Assembly: GCA_933207985.1 (NCBI GenBank)
Contig: OW240921.1
Coordinates: 112,369,332-112,433,331 of the forward strand
Length of the DNA stretch: 64,000 nucleotides
DNA from: Pelobates cultripes
Taxonomy: Eukaryota > Chordata > Amphibia > Anura > Pelobatidae
Reading direction: 5' to 3'
This document shows, in pieces, positions 24,860-35,769 of this stretch (positions are counted from its first letter, which is position 1; each line of letters begins with the position of its first letter). The notes beneath the pieces are model-generated. The model made no database searches. It saw only the letters and a list, made by a program, of their open reading frames with translations, and was not told where the DNA came from. A program made the position numbers and the translations under genes.

Positions 24860-26056
24860 CCTAATACCCTGCACTTGTAGACCTACAAAATGTAACTGTA
24901 ACGGACCGTTTTGCCCACAAGAGGTTAAAAACCGTTTAGGCGATATTCCCCTTTCAGATGCACAGACAGCTACTGCAATCACCAATCTCCCGAACTGCAA
25001 ACTACACGAATTCTCCAACTCCCGAGCAGGAAACTCACGAATACTGGAAACTGCTGAACAGGAAAACCCATACAAAAGGTTTACACTCCTGGCAGTCAGC
25101 ATACAATTCAATTCCCCCAATAACGAGACGACACTTCGTTTGAGGGTTAAGCAGAATCTGGTTTACTGGGGCTAACTGCCCGGCTTTTATGCAGGTCTCC
25201 CACCTGGTCAGGGGAGGGCTGGCAGCCTTAGGCCTGGGGGGCAAAACCAGTCAAGTGGCCCATTGCACCACCAAATCAGTGCAATGGTGCCCACCTTTTC
25301 CTGGTTTTATAACGGATATTGATGTTATGCTAATCAGTAGCTCTTTGCCATACCCGCTCCTTCACGGCTCTGACTTTCAATGTTGTCAGAGCGCAGGCTG
25401 AGAATCTCTGAGCCTGTGCTCTGACTCACTAACTGAGCGCCGGAACCACGAGGGAGAGGATATAATCTGACTGCACCTACTGCTGGTGCGCACCAGTGGA
25501 CCACCAGCGAATCGTTTAAATTGAATAGGCTGGTGTCCCCAACTTGTGAGCTGTGTTGTCCGCCGGGCGCCTCTGTTGTGATGGCACCCTGCGTGACCGC
25601 ACAGCGTGCACACCCCAATGGCTGGCCCTGCTGACACACACTGATGTTACTACTTAGAAATCCCTCAATATTAATACAGACATCAGAGTAAACACCAATA
25701 AACTGTGGAAACAGAGCTGATCCCACCCAATTTTATAAAGATTTGCTTACTGGATTTGTTGTAAGATTAAATCATGCCTCCTCTCTCTCTCTCCCATGCG
25801 TTGCTCTGCAGGCTGGGAGGAAGTGAAGAGTAATCACAATCTCCCAGCACAGTGGCACCTGTGGCTGCATGGGGAACAGCTGTATTTGCCGCCCCCCCAT
25901 GTGACATCACAATGCCCCACCTATATGAGCTGCCATACGAACTAACGCCAGTGCTGCCCACAGTGTGTGTTTACATTAAAAAGCCTGCAGGGACCGGCTA
26001 TAGACACCAGAACCACTTCATTAAGCTCCGGTCGTTCTGGGGACTATAGTGTCCCT
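24860..26056. other. Repeat debris, possible LTR fragment
   Basis: A segment beginning TGTAACGGACCG-like at about 24893 and rich in short GC-balanced motifs could be part of an LTR, but no partner or duplication is seen. The segment at about 25850-26060 ends CTATAGTGTCCCTTTAA and is the right half of a TTAA MITE. Confidence 0.3.
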
Positions 26057-26394
26057 TTAATGTGAGGTAAATTATAGATTAGTGTCACTAATAATATAGT
26101 AGATTGCCTACTTACAACCAAATGAGGATGATGATGGGCTGCAGTTTGGCTCCACTGGTCTGGTGTAGAACAGGATCTCTGGAGGCTGTTTGCAACTGTG
26201 ATCACAAAATTCAATGTTCTGGGAGAATTGGAAGCAGCTCCATTTTTGGGGGGCCCCTTACACAGCTCAAGGTCTGGGCTCCAGGGCCTGACGGTGAGTA
26301 TGCCCACAAGGCCCACTTATAAGTCCACTTATATGTTCCACCCACCCATGAGTTCACTCACAGGGAGTGGAGTGTGTAGGGGATGTGTTATATG

Positions 26395-26816
26395 TTATTG
26401 CAGAGGATTTAATATGTGTGCTTATGGTATGTAGTGTATAGGGATACCATTTTGTTCAGATGATGCAGTGTGTTTGTGTGTAGTGGAAGCAGTGTGTATT
26501 TGTGTATAAGGGATGTATTGTGTGTTTCTGGTTGTGTGTAAAGGATGCATTGTGTGAATCTGTGTTTGTATGCATAAGGGATGCAAGATGTGTGTCTGTA
26601 AGTGTGTGCATTGAGTGTGTGTTAGTGATGCATTGTGTTTCTGTGTGTATGTAAGAAAAGCAGTGTGTGTGTAAGGGTTTGCATTGTGTTTTTCTGTGTA
26701 TGTGTGCAAAGGATGCATTGTCTTTGTGTGTAAGGGTTGCATTGTGTATGTGTAATGGATGCATTGTGTGTTTCTCTATGTGTAAGGGAAGCATGTTGTG
26801 TTTCTGTATGTGTAGG
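26395..26816. repeat. GT-rich minisatellite, left of the nested hAT elements
   Basis: The degenerate unit is close to GGATGCATTGTGTGTTTCTG plus TGTATGTGTAA. The same unit resumes at 32987-33056, directly after the outer hAT element, so the element split one array. Confidence 0.85.
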
Positions 26817-27138
26817 CAGGGCCGGATTAACATAGGGGCTGATGGAGCTGCAGCTCCAGGCCCAGGCCCATGGAATAGGCCCATTGAGGTAAAAAAAATA
26901 TATATATATTTTTTTATATATATATATTTTTTTTTTTTACACACTACTCTTAGGGATTCCACCTGGCTTTTATTTTATTGGGCCAGATTAACATAGGGGC
27001 TGATGGAGCTGCAGCTCCAGGGCCAGGCCCATGGAATAGGCCCATTGATGTAAAAAAAAATATATATATATTTTTTTTTTATATATATATATTTTTTTTA
27101 CACACTACTCTTAGGGATTCCACCTGGCTTTTATTTTA
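26817..27138. repeat. 161-bp tandem duplication of the outer element's left end
   Basis: The terminal segment (CCGGATTAACATAGGGGCTG onward) is repeated at 26978. Both copies carry an A/T palindrome of the type AAAAATATATATATTTTT followed by ACACACTACTCTTAGGG. They differ at a few positions. Confidence 0.85.
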
Positions 27139-27448
27139 TTGGCACAGCCAGTATTTGAGGCTGCCTGGCTGGTGCCAATATTGTAGTGATACTGGCAATA
27201 CAAATGCTGGTATTTTTCTCACTATTAACAAGAGATGACTATGCAATACCAGCACTGGCCAGTAGGGGTCGCTGTGTGTGGAGACATGCAGGGATAGGAA
27301 GTTCCAGCATATCCCTCCCTGCCTATCTATACTCACTGATCTGCAGGGATGCAGCTACAGAGAGTCCAGACAGCAACTCCCACCCTGCAGAGACAGCCTA
27401 CAGCTCAGGGAAGTGAGGGATGGGGGAAAGGCTGCAAGGAGACATGGG

Positions 27449-27640
27449 GACACTGAGACACTAAGGGACACTGGGAGACATTATGGCAGACACTGAGACA
27501 CTAAGGGACATTGGGAGACATTATGACAGACACTGAGACACTAAGGGACATTGGGATACATTATGGCAGACACTGAGACACTAAGGGACATTGGGAGACA
27601 TTATGGCAGACACTAAGGGACATTGGGAGACATTATGACA
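27449..27640. repeat. 40-bp minisatellite
   Basis: About 4.7 copies of GACACTGAGACACTAAGGGA plus CATTGGGAGACATTATGGCA are present. After 27655 the same sequence type continues on the other strand (AGTGTCTCCCAGTGTCCCC) up to the inner hAT element. Confidence 0.9.
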
Positions 27641-28004
27641 CAGACACATGGGGACAGTGTCTCCCAGTGTCCCCATGTCTCCCAGCCAGTGTCCCTGGTG
27701 TCTCAGTGCCCCCTAGTCTTCCAGTGACCCCTAGTCTCCCAGTGTCTCACTGTCCCCATGTCTCCTAGTGCCTCAAGTGTCTCAATGACCCATGTCTCCA
27801 AGCTAGTGTCCCTAGTGTCTGTGGCTGTGGTGTCTCAGTGTCCCCATGTCTCAATGTCCCCGTGTCCCCCAGCCAGTGTCTCTAGCAGGCCCGGACTGGC
27901 CATCGGGCACACCGGGCAAATGCCCGGTGGGCCGCGGTGGCCATGGGCCGAGGCCGGCAGGGGAGGTCCCAGGACATCCCCTGCCGGTCTATGCAGGGCC
28001 GGCA

Positions 28005-29723
28005 CCAGGGCCGGACTGGGGAAAAAATTCGGCCCAGGCATTTTTTTATCACAGCGGCCCATTAAGAAGGGGGCGGGGCAGAGAGGGTGTGTTTTGTCAT
28101 CACTCATGACAAACACGCGCCCTCTCAAAGTGAGCATGTTGGTTCAATGCTCTTCCAGGGCAGACCATGCACAGAGCTCTGCTGAAGAGCTCTAGCATGA
28201 GAAAAAAGCCCTGTATTTGTTCTGTGCAGTGCAGGCAAATTTAATAACATGCTTGCACTGTGTTTCCTTGCAACTTGTCTCTGGTGTCTCTATAAATGGA
28301 TACCAGGAGACAAAAGGGCCAGGAAAGAGTATTGTGCATGTGTTTGGAGCCTGCTGTGGTATTGCGTGTGTGCAGAGTGAGCTGGTCGTGGTGTGGTATT
28401 GTGTAATAATGTCGGTTTTAGTAATGTTGTGTTTGTGGTGTAATGTAATGCATATGTGGCTAGGGGCTGTAGAGAATGTGTCTATAGGGGATGTAGCAAG
28501 TGTGTGTATACAGGCTATAGTGTGTGTGTGTCTGTGTGTGTGTGTGTATACAGGCTATAGTGTGTGTGTGTGTGTGTTCAGGGAATGTATGGGTTTGCTT
28601 ACAAGGAATCTAGTGTGCGTATAGGGGATCCAGACTGTGTGTGTGTGTGTGTGTGTGAAGGACCCAGACTACGTATGGGAGATCTAGTGAGCGTGCGTAT
28701 ATAACGGATTCAGAGTGTATATAGGGATCTAGTGTGTGTGTAGATGATTCAGAGTTGGGTAGAGGATCTAGTGTGTGTCTGGAATGAAATGTGTTTAGGG
28801 GTGCTGTGTGTGTGTGTGTGAGGGGTGCTGTGTGTATGTATATATATATATATATATTATATAAATATGTTTGGAAGTATTGTGTATGTGTGTGATGCAG
28901 TGTATCGGGGGGTTGTGTGTGTATGTGAGGGGTGCAGTATGTGTGTGTGAGTGCTGTGTATGATGTGTGTGAGTGCTGTGTATGATGTGTGTGAGTGCTG
29001 AGTGTGATGTGTGTGAGTGCTGAGCGTAATAGTGCTGTGTATGATGTGTGTGAGTGCTGTGTATGATGTGTGTGAGTGCTGAGTGTGATGTGTGTGAGTG
29101 CTGTGTGTGAGTGTTGTGTATGATGTGTGTGAGTGCTGTGTATGATGTGTGTGAGTGCTGAGTGTAATAGTGCTGAGTGTGATGTGTGTGAGTGCTGTGT
29201 ATAATGTGTGTGAGTGCTGAGTGTAATAGTGCTGTGTATGATGTGTGTGATGTGTGTGAGTGCTGAGTGTGCGAGTGCGGAGTATAAATGTTGTGTGTTG
29301 GGGGGTAAATAAACAAATAAAAACCTAAGTGGGAATAAATATACAAATAAAAAAAAAATAAGGGGGGTAAATAAACAAAAACACTAATCATGCATTATCT
29401 CCCCCTCCCTCCCCCCTTACCTTTAGCCTGGGAGGAGGAGGGGTCCGGCACGCTGGTGAGTGGGGGGGTGGGGTGGGGGACCAGCATTCACACACGATCC
29501 CTGGTGGTCCAATGGTGACTCTCGCGAGATCGGGGCGTTGCCATGGCAACGCTCCCGATCTCGCGAGAGGAACCCGGCGGAGCTGCAAAATAGAGCTCCG
29601 CCGGATCCTCTCCCTCTCTCCCCAGCCGCTGGTCTATTTAAATGGGCCGGTGAGGGAGAGCTTTGATCTCCCCACTGGCCCTCCATGGAAGACAGCAGGG
29701 CCGGCGCTCGGTTAGTGCCGGCC
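28005..29723 (+). repeat. Left arm of a 1.4-1.7 kb inverted repeat
   Basis: The arm matches the reverse complement of 29834-31279 along its whole length. It holds one extra block of about 247 bp (28497-28743), a GT-rich repeat, lying between short TGTAG repeats. A minisatellite of about 22 bp unit (GTGTGTGAGTGCTGTGTATG) fills 28930-29290. The inner end is CpG-rich, with a near-perfect local palindrome centred on 29543. Confidence 0.9.
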
Positions 29724-29833
29724 AGGCCCGGACTGGCCATCGGGCACACCGGGCAAAAGCCCGGTGGGCCGCGGTGGCCATGGGCCGAGGCCGGCAGGGG
29801 AGGTCCCAGGACATCCCCTGCCGGTCTATGCAG

Positions 29834-31279
29834 GGCCGGCACTAACCGAGCGCCGGCCCTGCTGTCTTCCATGGAGGGCCGGTGGGGAGATCAAAGCTCT
29901 CCCTCACCGGCCCATTTAAATAGACCAGCGGCTGGGGAGAGAGGGAGAGGATCCGGCGGAGCTCTATTTTGCAGCTCCGCCGGGTTCCTCTCGCGAGATC
30001 GGGAGCGTTGCCATGGCAACGCCCCGATCTTGCGAGAGTCACCATTGGACCACCAGGGATCGTGTGTGAATGCTGGTCCCCCACCCCCCCACTCACCAGT
30101 GTGCCGGACCCCTCCTCCTCCCAGGCTAAAGGTAAGGGGGGAGGGGGGGGAGATAATGCATGATTAGTGTTTTTGTTTATTTACCCCCCTTATTTTTTTT
30201 TTTATTTGTATATTTATTCCCACTTAGGTTTTTATTTGTTTATTTACCCCCAACACACAACATTTATACTCAGCACTCTCACACTCAGCACACTCAGCAC
30301 TCACACACATCATACACAGCACTATTACACTCAGCACTCACACACATTATACACAGCACTCACACACATCACACTCAGCACTATTACACTCAGCACTCAC
30401 ACACATCATACACAGCACTCACACACATCATACACAACACTCACACACAGCACTCACACACATCACACTCAGCACTCACACACATCATACACAGCACTAT
30501 TACGCTCAGCACTCACACACATCACACTCAGCACTCACACACATCACACTCAGCACTCACACACATCATACACAGCACTCACACACACATACTGCACCCC
30601 TCACATACACACACAACCCCCCGATACACTGCATCACACACATACACAATACTTCCAAACATATTTATAATATATATATATATATATACATACACACAGC
30701 ACCCCTCACACACACACACACACACAGCACCCCTAAACACATTTCATTCCAGACACACACTAGATCCTCTACCCAACTCTGAATCATCTACATCCCCTAT
30801 AGACACATTCTCTACAGCCCCTAGCCACATATGCATTACATTACACCACAAACACAACATTACTAAAACCGACATTATTACACAATACCACACCACGACC
30901 AGCTCACTCTGCACACACGCAATACCACAAGCAGGCTCCAAACACATGCACAATACTCTTTCCTGGCCCTTTTGTCTCCTGGTATCCATTTATAGAGACA
31001 CCAGAGACAAGTTGTAAGGAAACACAGTGCAAGCATGTTATTAAATTTGCTTGCACTGTGCAGAACAAATACAGGGCTTTTTTCTCATGCTCCAGCTCTT
31101 CAGCAGAGCTCTGTGCATGGTCTGCCCTGGAAGAGCATTGAACCAACATGCTCACTTTGAGAGGGCGCGTGTTTGTCATGAGTGATGACAAAACACACCC
31201 TCTCTGCCCCGCCCCCTTCTTAATGGGCCGCTGTGATAAAAAAATGCCTGGGCCGAATTTTTTCCCCAGTCCGGCCCTG
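29834..31279 (-). repeat. Right arm of the inverted repeat
   Basis: The arm is the reverse complement of the left arm without the 247-bp block, with the 22-bp minisatellite inverted (ACACACATCATACACAGCAC) at about 30268-30590. It reaches the right terminus of the inner element. Confidence 0.9.
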
Positions 31280-31287
31280 GTCTCTAG

Positions 31288-31665
31288 TGTCTGTGTCCCC
31301 ATGTCTTCAAGTGTCCCCTATTTTCCCAGTGTCCCCATGTGTCCCAGCCAGTGTCCCCTAGTTTCCCAGTGTCAATGGTGTCTCTGTGTCCCTAGGTCTC
31401 CCCGTCTTCCTAGTGTCCTAGTGGCACATACATGGGGACATAGACACATGGGAATACTGGAGGACACATGGAGACATAGGGCATTGAGACACTGTGATAC
31501 ATAGGGACACTGTGATACATAGGGTCACTGGGAGACTTGGGGACACGACACTAGGGGACACTGGGAGACATGGGGCACTGAGACACTGATACATAGGAAC
31601 GCTGAGACCTGGAGTAATCGACACATGGGGGCACTGGGAAACATGGGGGCACTGGGAGGAATCCA
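31288..31665. repeat. Minisatellite, second half split by the inner element
   Basis: TGTCCCCATGTCT-type repeats continue from 31288 and switch to the complementary type (GGGACACTGGGAGACATGG) after about 31430, mirroring the arrangement left of the inner element. Confidence 0.75.
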
Positions 31666-31915
31666 TCTATACAGCATAATCAAACCAAGTAGTTTTTTGG
31701 TGATTTTACAGCATTTTCTCTTATGTCACTCCTTGTGATTTACATCATGTGATGTCACCCATACATATTTAATTATGCAAATTAGCAAGGCCGGTTTGTT
31801 TTTCCAAGAAAGGTGGCAACCCTAACTACTTTTCACATACCCTTACTTAAGTATGGAAACTTAAGAGGGATGTATGGGAACAAAACTTGTGTGGACTGGC
31901 TGACAATGAATATAG

Positions 31916-32334
31916 TTAAAGGGACACTATAGTCACCAGAACAACTACAGCTTATTGAATTTGTTCTGGTGAGTAGAATCATTACCTCAGGCTTTTTGCT
32001 GTAAACACTGTCTTTTCAGAGAAAATACAGTCTTTACATTACAGCCTAGTGATAACTTCACTGGCCACTCCTTGGATGGCTGTTAGAGATCCTTCCTGGG
32101 TCATGGCTGCCTAAAATGCATCCAAACATTCAGTGTCTCCTCTCTCTGCATGCAGACACTGCTTGTTTTTCTGAGTCTAACAGCATGCAGAGTTACAGCT
32201 TCAGGCTTGAATACAGTAAGATTTTTACTATATTTATGAAGGCATGAGGGGCCCAGGGGAGTTAGATGGTGGTGTTAACACTATAGGGTCAGGAATTCAT
32301 GTTTGTGTTCCTGACCCTATAGTGATCCTTCAAG
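31916..32334. mobile_element. TTAA-type MITE inside the outer hAT element
   Basis: The left end TTAAAGGGACACTATAGTCACC is intact; the right end CTATAGTGATCCTTCAAGG has TTAA changed to TCAA. The family is shared with 10856-11389, 23690-23796 and 61140-61265. Confidence 0.7.
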
Positions 32335-32944
32335 GTAATGCTGACTTTGGTCTCTCTAACACTGTGGCATGTTCCCTTTCTTCTACACTCACTACACACA
32401 GATTTTCTCTGTCCCAGACTATATACCAGGAGCGTCTGCCTGCTAGTAAGAAGGTAAGGAGACAAGTAGACCAGAGAGTGCTAGGGGACAGTGCTTTAGA
32501 AAGCATTGAGCGAGCGCATCATTAGATGCATTTATGCCAAGCTCAGGGTGCTGTCTGCATTGTATGCCCTTAGTTGGCCAGCTGCATGATTGGCAGGCAG
32601 CCTGACATGCATTCATGCCAGGCTGGCCTTCAAATTCTTTGGGCAGACATGTCCTCTTTTTGGGCATGTTCGCCCCTTTTGGCAGGTTACGTGATTTGTG
32701 TCAGTGGCACACCCTTTTACCGTGCCCATTGACTTCCTGCTTGTGTGGACACTGCTGTTCGGGGTTATGGATTTACTTGAAAGATGAAAACACAAGTTAG
32801 AGGGAGATTAGCATAGAGTATGTGTTTCTTATAGCTGCTGTTTTCTTTCTCTCCAGCACCATCTCCATCAGATACATGACGCTTGGGAGTGTTTTAGTGT
32901 TTTTGGTCGATATGATTCTTTAATTAAGCCTGTCATAATTGTCA
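32335..32944. other. Unique part of the outer hAT element
   Basis: No coding sequence or repeat is recognised before the right terminus. Confidence 0.5.
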
Positions 32945-32986
32945 GCACCAGGCCCACTGGGCTGTTAATCTGGCCCTGTGTGTAGG

Positions 32987-33074
32987 GATGCATTGTGTGT
33001 TTCTGTGTATGTATAGGGATACATTGTTTGTGTGTGTGTGTGTGTGTGTGCGTGTAGTGTGAAAGAGCTCCCTG
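32987..33074. repeat. GT minisatellite resuming after the outer element
   Basis: GGGATGCATTGTGTGTTTCTG-type units and a (GT)n run continue the array interrupted at 26816. Confidence 0.85.
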
Positions 33075-33640
33075 TCTTGCCCCCTGTCTTATAGAGCTGT
33101 CCCTTCTAGCTCTCCCCTGCCCCTTAGTGGTCTCTCCTCTCCCCCACCCTCCCCTAGCGGTCTCTTCTCACACTCACCCACCCTCCCTGTGCTCATCTCA
33201 TCCACCCTCCATGTGTTCTTCTCACCTCCCCCCTCCCTGTGTTCTTCTTACCCCCACTCCTCCCTGTGTCCTCCTCACCTCCCCCTCCCTGTGTTCTCCT
33301 CACCACCCACCCTCCCTGTGTTCTTCTCAGTCCCCCTTCTCCTCATCTCCCCTTCTCCTCACTCTTACTCTCTCCCCTCCTCCTTGTGTTCTTCTTACTC
33401 CCCCTTGTTCTTCTTACCCCCCGTTTTTCATATCCCCTTCTTCTTCTTACTCCCCCTCCTCCTCCTTCTGTTACTCCCCCCTCCTTCACTTACTCCCCAT
33501 CTTCGCCACTCCCCCTTCCCTTCACTTACTCCCCCCATCTTCACTTACTCCCCATCTTCACTTACTCCCCTCCTTCATTTACACCCCATCTTCACTTACT
33601 CCCCCCCATCTTCACTTACTCCCCCCCTTCACTTACTCCC
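33075..33640. repeat. Pyrimidine-rich array
   Basis: More than 500 bases consist almost only of C and T on the + strand, ending as a TTCACTTACTCCCC minisatellite. All three frames are open and give Pro/Ser/Leu repeats, which are not genes. Confidence 0.9.
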
Positions 33641-34475
33641 TGTAACACTTATTTTATTTGGAACTCAACTGCAGAATCTAATTGCAGTAACTGAAAGTTG
33701 ACCTGCTTTATACGGATGTGAGGAGAGGTTACTGCCACTTTAATTACACATGTAGGATCTTAATTGAATATGTAATAGATTCTGTTGAATTATACAATGC
33801 TCTTAATTCCTCTTTAGGAATGATGCAGAGTTAGAATCCAGATTAATATAAGAAGGAATTTTCATAAGAAGACAATTAATCAAGCAGGAGAAATTGCAGC
33901 AATAATTGATTTGATTATTGGAGGAAGTGTTAGCCTTGTTAGCAGATCCTTAAGAATAGGGAGGAAATTATTGAGAGGATGACATTTAACAGTATATGAT
34001 TTGAAGCAGAGAGTGGCTTGATTGGAGAAAAGATACTTAACTTAAAAGGCAGTTACTGGAACTGAAGGGTTAATTTCACCCGATGGTTGAGAGGGTAGTA
34101 GTCCGTTTTAACTAGCCGTGGTCTAGGAGAGGAGAAGGTGGGAGTCCGTTTAACAAGCCGAGGTCTGGGAGTGGAGAAAGTAGGAGTCCGTTTTAACAAG
34201 CCGAGGTAGGAGTGGAGAAGGTAGGAGTCCGTTTAACAAGCCAAGGTAGGAGTGGAGAAAGTAGAAGTCCGTTGTTAGAAAGCCGAGGTCTGAAACGAGC
34301 AGGAGCGAGGTAAAGCAGCTGATCACTTTGCACGCACCTGTGCAATAATCCAGCATTTTAAATCTGGCGCGGTCTTCCTAAGTACCGTGGAAGGACCGCG
34401 TCAGAGAAAGGGCTAAGCGCCATGAACCCGGAAGTGGGTTCTTACGGCGGAATGCATGTCAGACTATACCTGACA
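33641..34475. mobile_element. Putative solo LTR, copy 1
   Basis: An 835-bp segment starts TGTAACA and ends CCTGACA (TGT...ACA termini) and is flanked by CTCCC on both sides (33636-33640 and 34476-34480). Because the surroundings are a C/T array, the 5-bp duplication is weak evidence on its own. An internal 40-46 bp tandem repeat (AGGAGTCCGTTTAACAAGCC type) lies at about 34095-34290. No coding sequence is present. Confidence 0.6.
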
Positions 34476-34683
34476 CTCCCCCTCCTTCATTTACACCCCC
34501 AATCTTCACTTACTCCCCCTCCTTCACTTACTCCCCCCATCTTCACTTACTCCCCCTCCTTCACTTACTCCCCCCTCCTTCACTTACTCCCCCATCTTCA
34601 CTTACTCCCCCTCCTTCATTTACACCCCCCCTCTTCACTTACTCCCCCCCATCTTCACTTACTCCCCCCCTTCACTTACTCCC
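34476..34683. repeat. TTCACTTACTCCCC array between the LTR copies
   Basis: This is the same minisatellite as at 33490-33640, about 208 bp. Its first part recurs unchanged at 35519-35669. Confidence 0.9.
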
Positions 34684-35518
34684 TGTAACACTTATTTTAT
34701 TTGGAACTCAACTGCAGAATCTAATTGCAGTAACTGAAAGTTGACCTGCTTTATACGGATGTGAGGAGAGGTTACTGCCACTTTAATTACACATGTAGGA
34801 TCTTAATTGAATATGTAATAGATTCTGTTGAATTATACAATGCTCTTAATTCCTCTTTAGGAATGATGCAGAGTTAGAATCCAGATTAATATAAGAAGGA
34901 ATTTTCATAAGAAGACAATTAATCAAGCAGGAGAAATTGCAGCAATAATTGATTTGATTATTGGAGGAAGTGTTAGCCTTGTTAGCAGATCCTTAAGAAT
35001 AGGGAGGAAATTATTGAGAGGATGACATTTAACAGTATATGATTTGAAGCAGAGAGTGGCTTGATTGGAGAAAAGATACTTAACTTAAAAGGCAGTTACT
35101 GGAACTGAAGGGTTAATTTCACCCGATGGTTGAGAGGGTAGTAGTCCGTTTTAACTAGCCGTGGTCTAGGAGAGGAGAAGGTGGGAGTCCGTTTAACAAG
35201 CCGAGGTCTGGGAGTGGAGAAAGTAGGAGTCCGTTTTAACAAGCCGAGGTAGGAGTGGAGAAGGTAGGAGTCCGTTTAACAAGCCAAGGTAGGAGTGGAG
35301 AAAGTAGAAGTCCGTTGTTAGAAAGCCGAGGTCTGAAACGAGCAGGAGCGAGGTAAAGCAGCTGATCACTTTGCACGCACCTGTGCAATAATCCAGCATT
35401 TTAAATCTGGCGCGGTCTTCCTAAGTACCGTGGAAGGACCGCGTCAGAGAAAGGGCTAAGCGCCATGAACCCGGAAGTGGGTTCTTACGGCGGAATGCAT
35501 GTCAGACTATACCTGACA
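34684..35518. mobile_element. Putative solo LTR, copy 2
   Basis: The segment appears identical to 33641-34475 at an offset of exactly 1043 bases, including identical predicted translations on the minus strand. See the finding on the tandem duplication. Confidence 0.6.
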
Positions 35519-35669
35519 CTCCCCCTCCTTCATTTACACCCCCAATCTTCACTTACTCCCCCTCCTTCACTTACTCCCCCCATCTTCACTTACTCCCCCT
35601 CCTTCACTTACTCCCCCCTCCTTCACTTACTCCCCCATCTTCACTTACTCCCCCTCCTTCATTTACACC
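35519..35669. repeat. Third array copy, cut by the gap
   Basis: It matches the array at 34476 up to the first N. Confidence 0.9.
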
Positions 35670-35769
35670 NNNNNNNNNNNNNNNNNNNNNNNNNNNNNNN
35701 NNNNNNNNNNNNNNNNNNNNNNNNNNNNNNNNNNNNNNNNNNNNNNNNNNNNNNNNNNNNNNNNNNNNN
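35670..35769. other. Assembly gap of exactly 100 N
   Basis: A run of 100 N is the usual placeholder for a gap of unknown length. It lies between a low-complexity array and a strong palindrome. Confidence 0.98.

Larger units (their letters stand above)
27886..31279. mobile_element. Inner hAT-like fold-back element
   Basis: The left end is CAGGCCCGGACTGGCC; the right end, inverted, is CAGGGCCGGACTGGGG. The identical 8-bp flanks GTCTCTAG occur at 27878-27885 and 31280-31287. It consists of a roughly 119-bp terminal segment (27886-28004), an inverted arm (28005-29723), a second direct copy of the terminal segment (29724-29833), and the other arm (29834-31279). There is no transposase gene. The long open frames across the arms are products of the repeats. 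Confidence 0.85.
26817..32978. mobile_element. Outer hAT-like element with perfect 8-bp target duplication
   Basis: The left end is CAGGGCCGGATTAACA. The right end, inverted, is CAGGGCCAGATTAACA. The flanks carry the identical 8 bp TGTGTAGG at 26809-26816 and 32979-32986. An 8-bp duplication and CAG-starting inverted ends are hAT hallmarks (established). No transposase is seen. The interior holds an end duplication, minisatellites, a second hAT-like element (27886-31279) and a TTAA MITE; without the inner element it would be about 2.8 kb. Confidence 0.85.

Noticed and set aside
24471..24880. Cys/Val/Tyr-rich open frames up to 153 codons
   Set aside because: They are translations of a GT microsatellite.
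24893..25200. LTR starting TGTAACGGACCG
   Set aside because: No matching 3' boundary, duplication or second copy could be seen; kept only as a remark in the region description.
28795..31017. Thr/His/Ser-rich open frames of about 198 and 285 codons and mirrored frames near 29423-30167
   Set aside because: They follow the 22-bp minisatellite and the inverted arms of the fold-back element; the mirrored frames are identical because the DNA is palindromic.
33127..33701. Pro/Ser/Leu-rich open frames of 150-172 codons
   Set aside because: They result from a pyrimidine-only array, which lacks stop codons in every frame.
33641..35518. Full-length LTR retrotransposon made of the two 835-bp repeats
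   Set aside because: The 208 bp between the repeats is the same minisatellite as the outside, with no coding or primer-binding sequence, and the 1043-bp period fits a tandem duplication.
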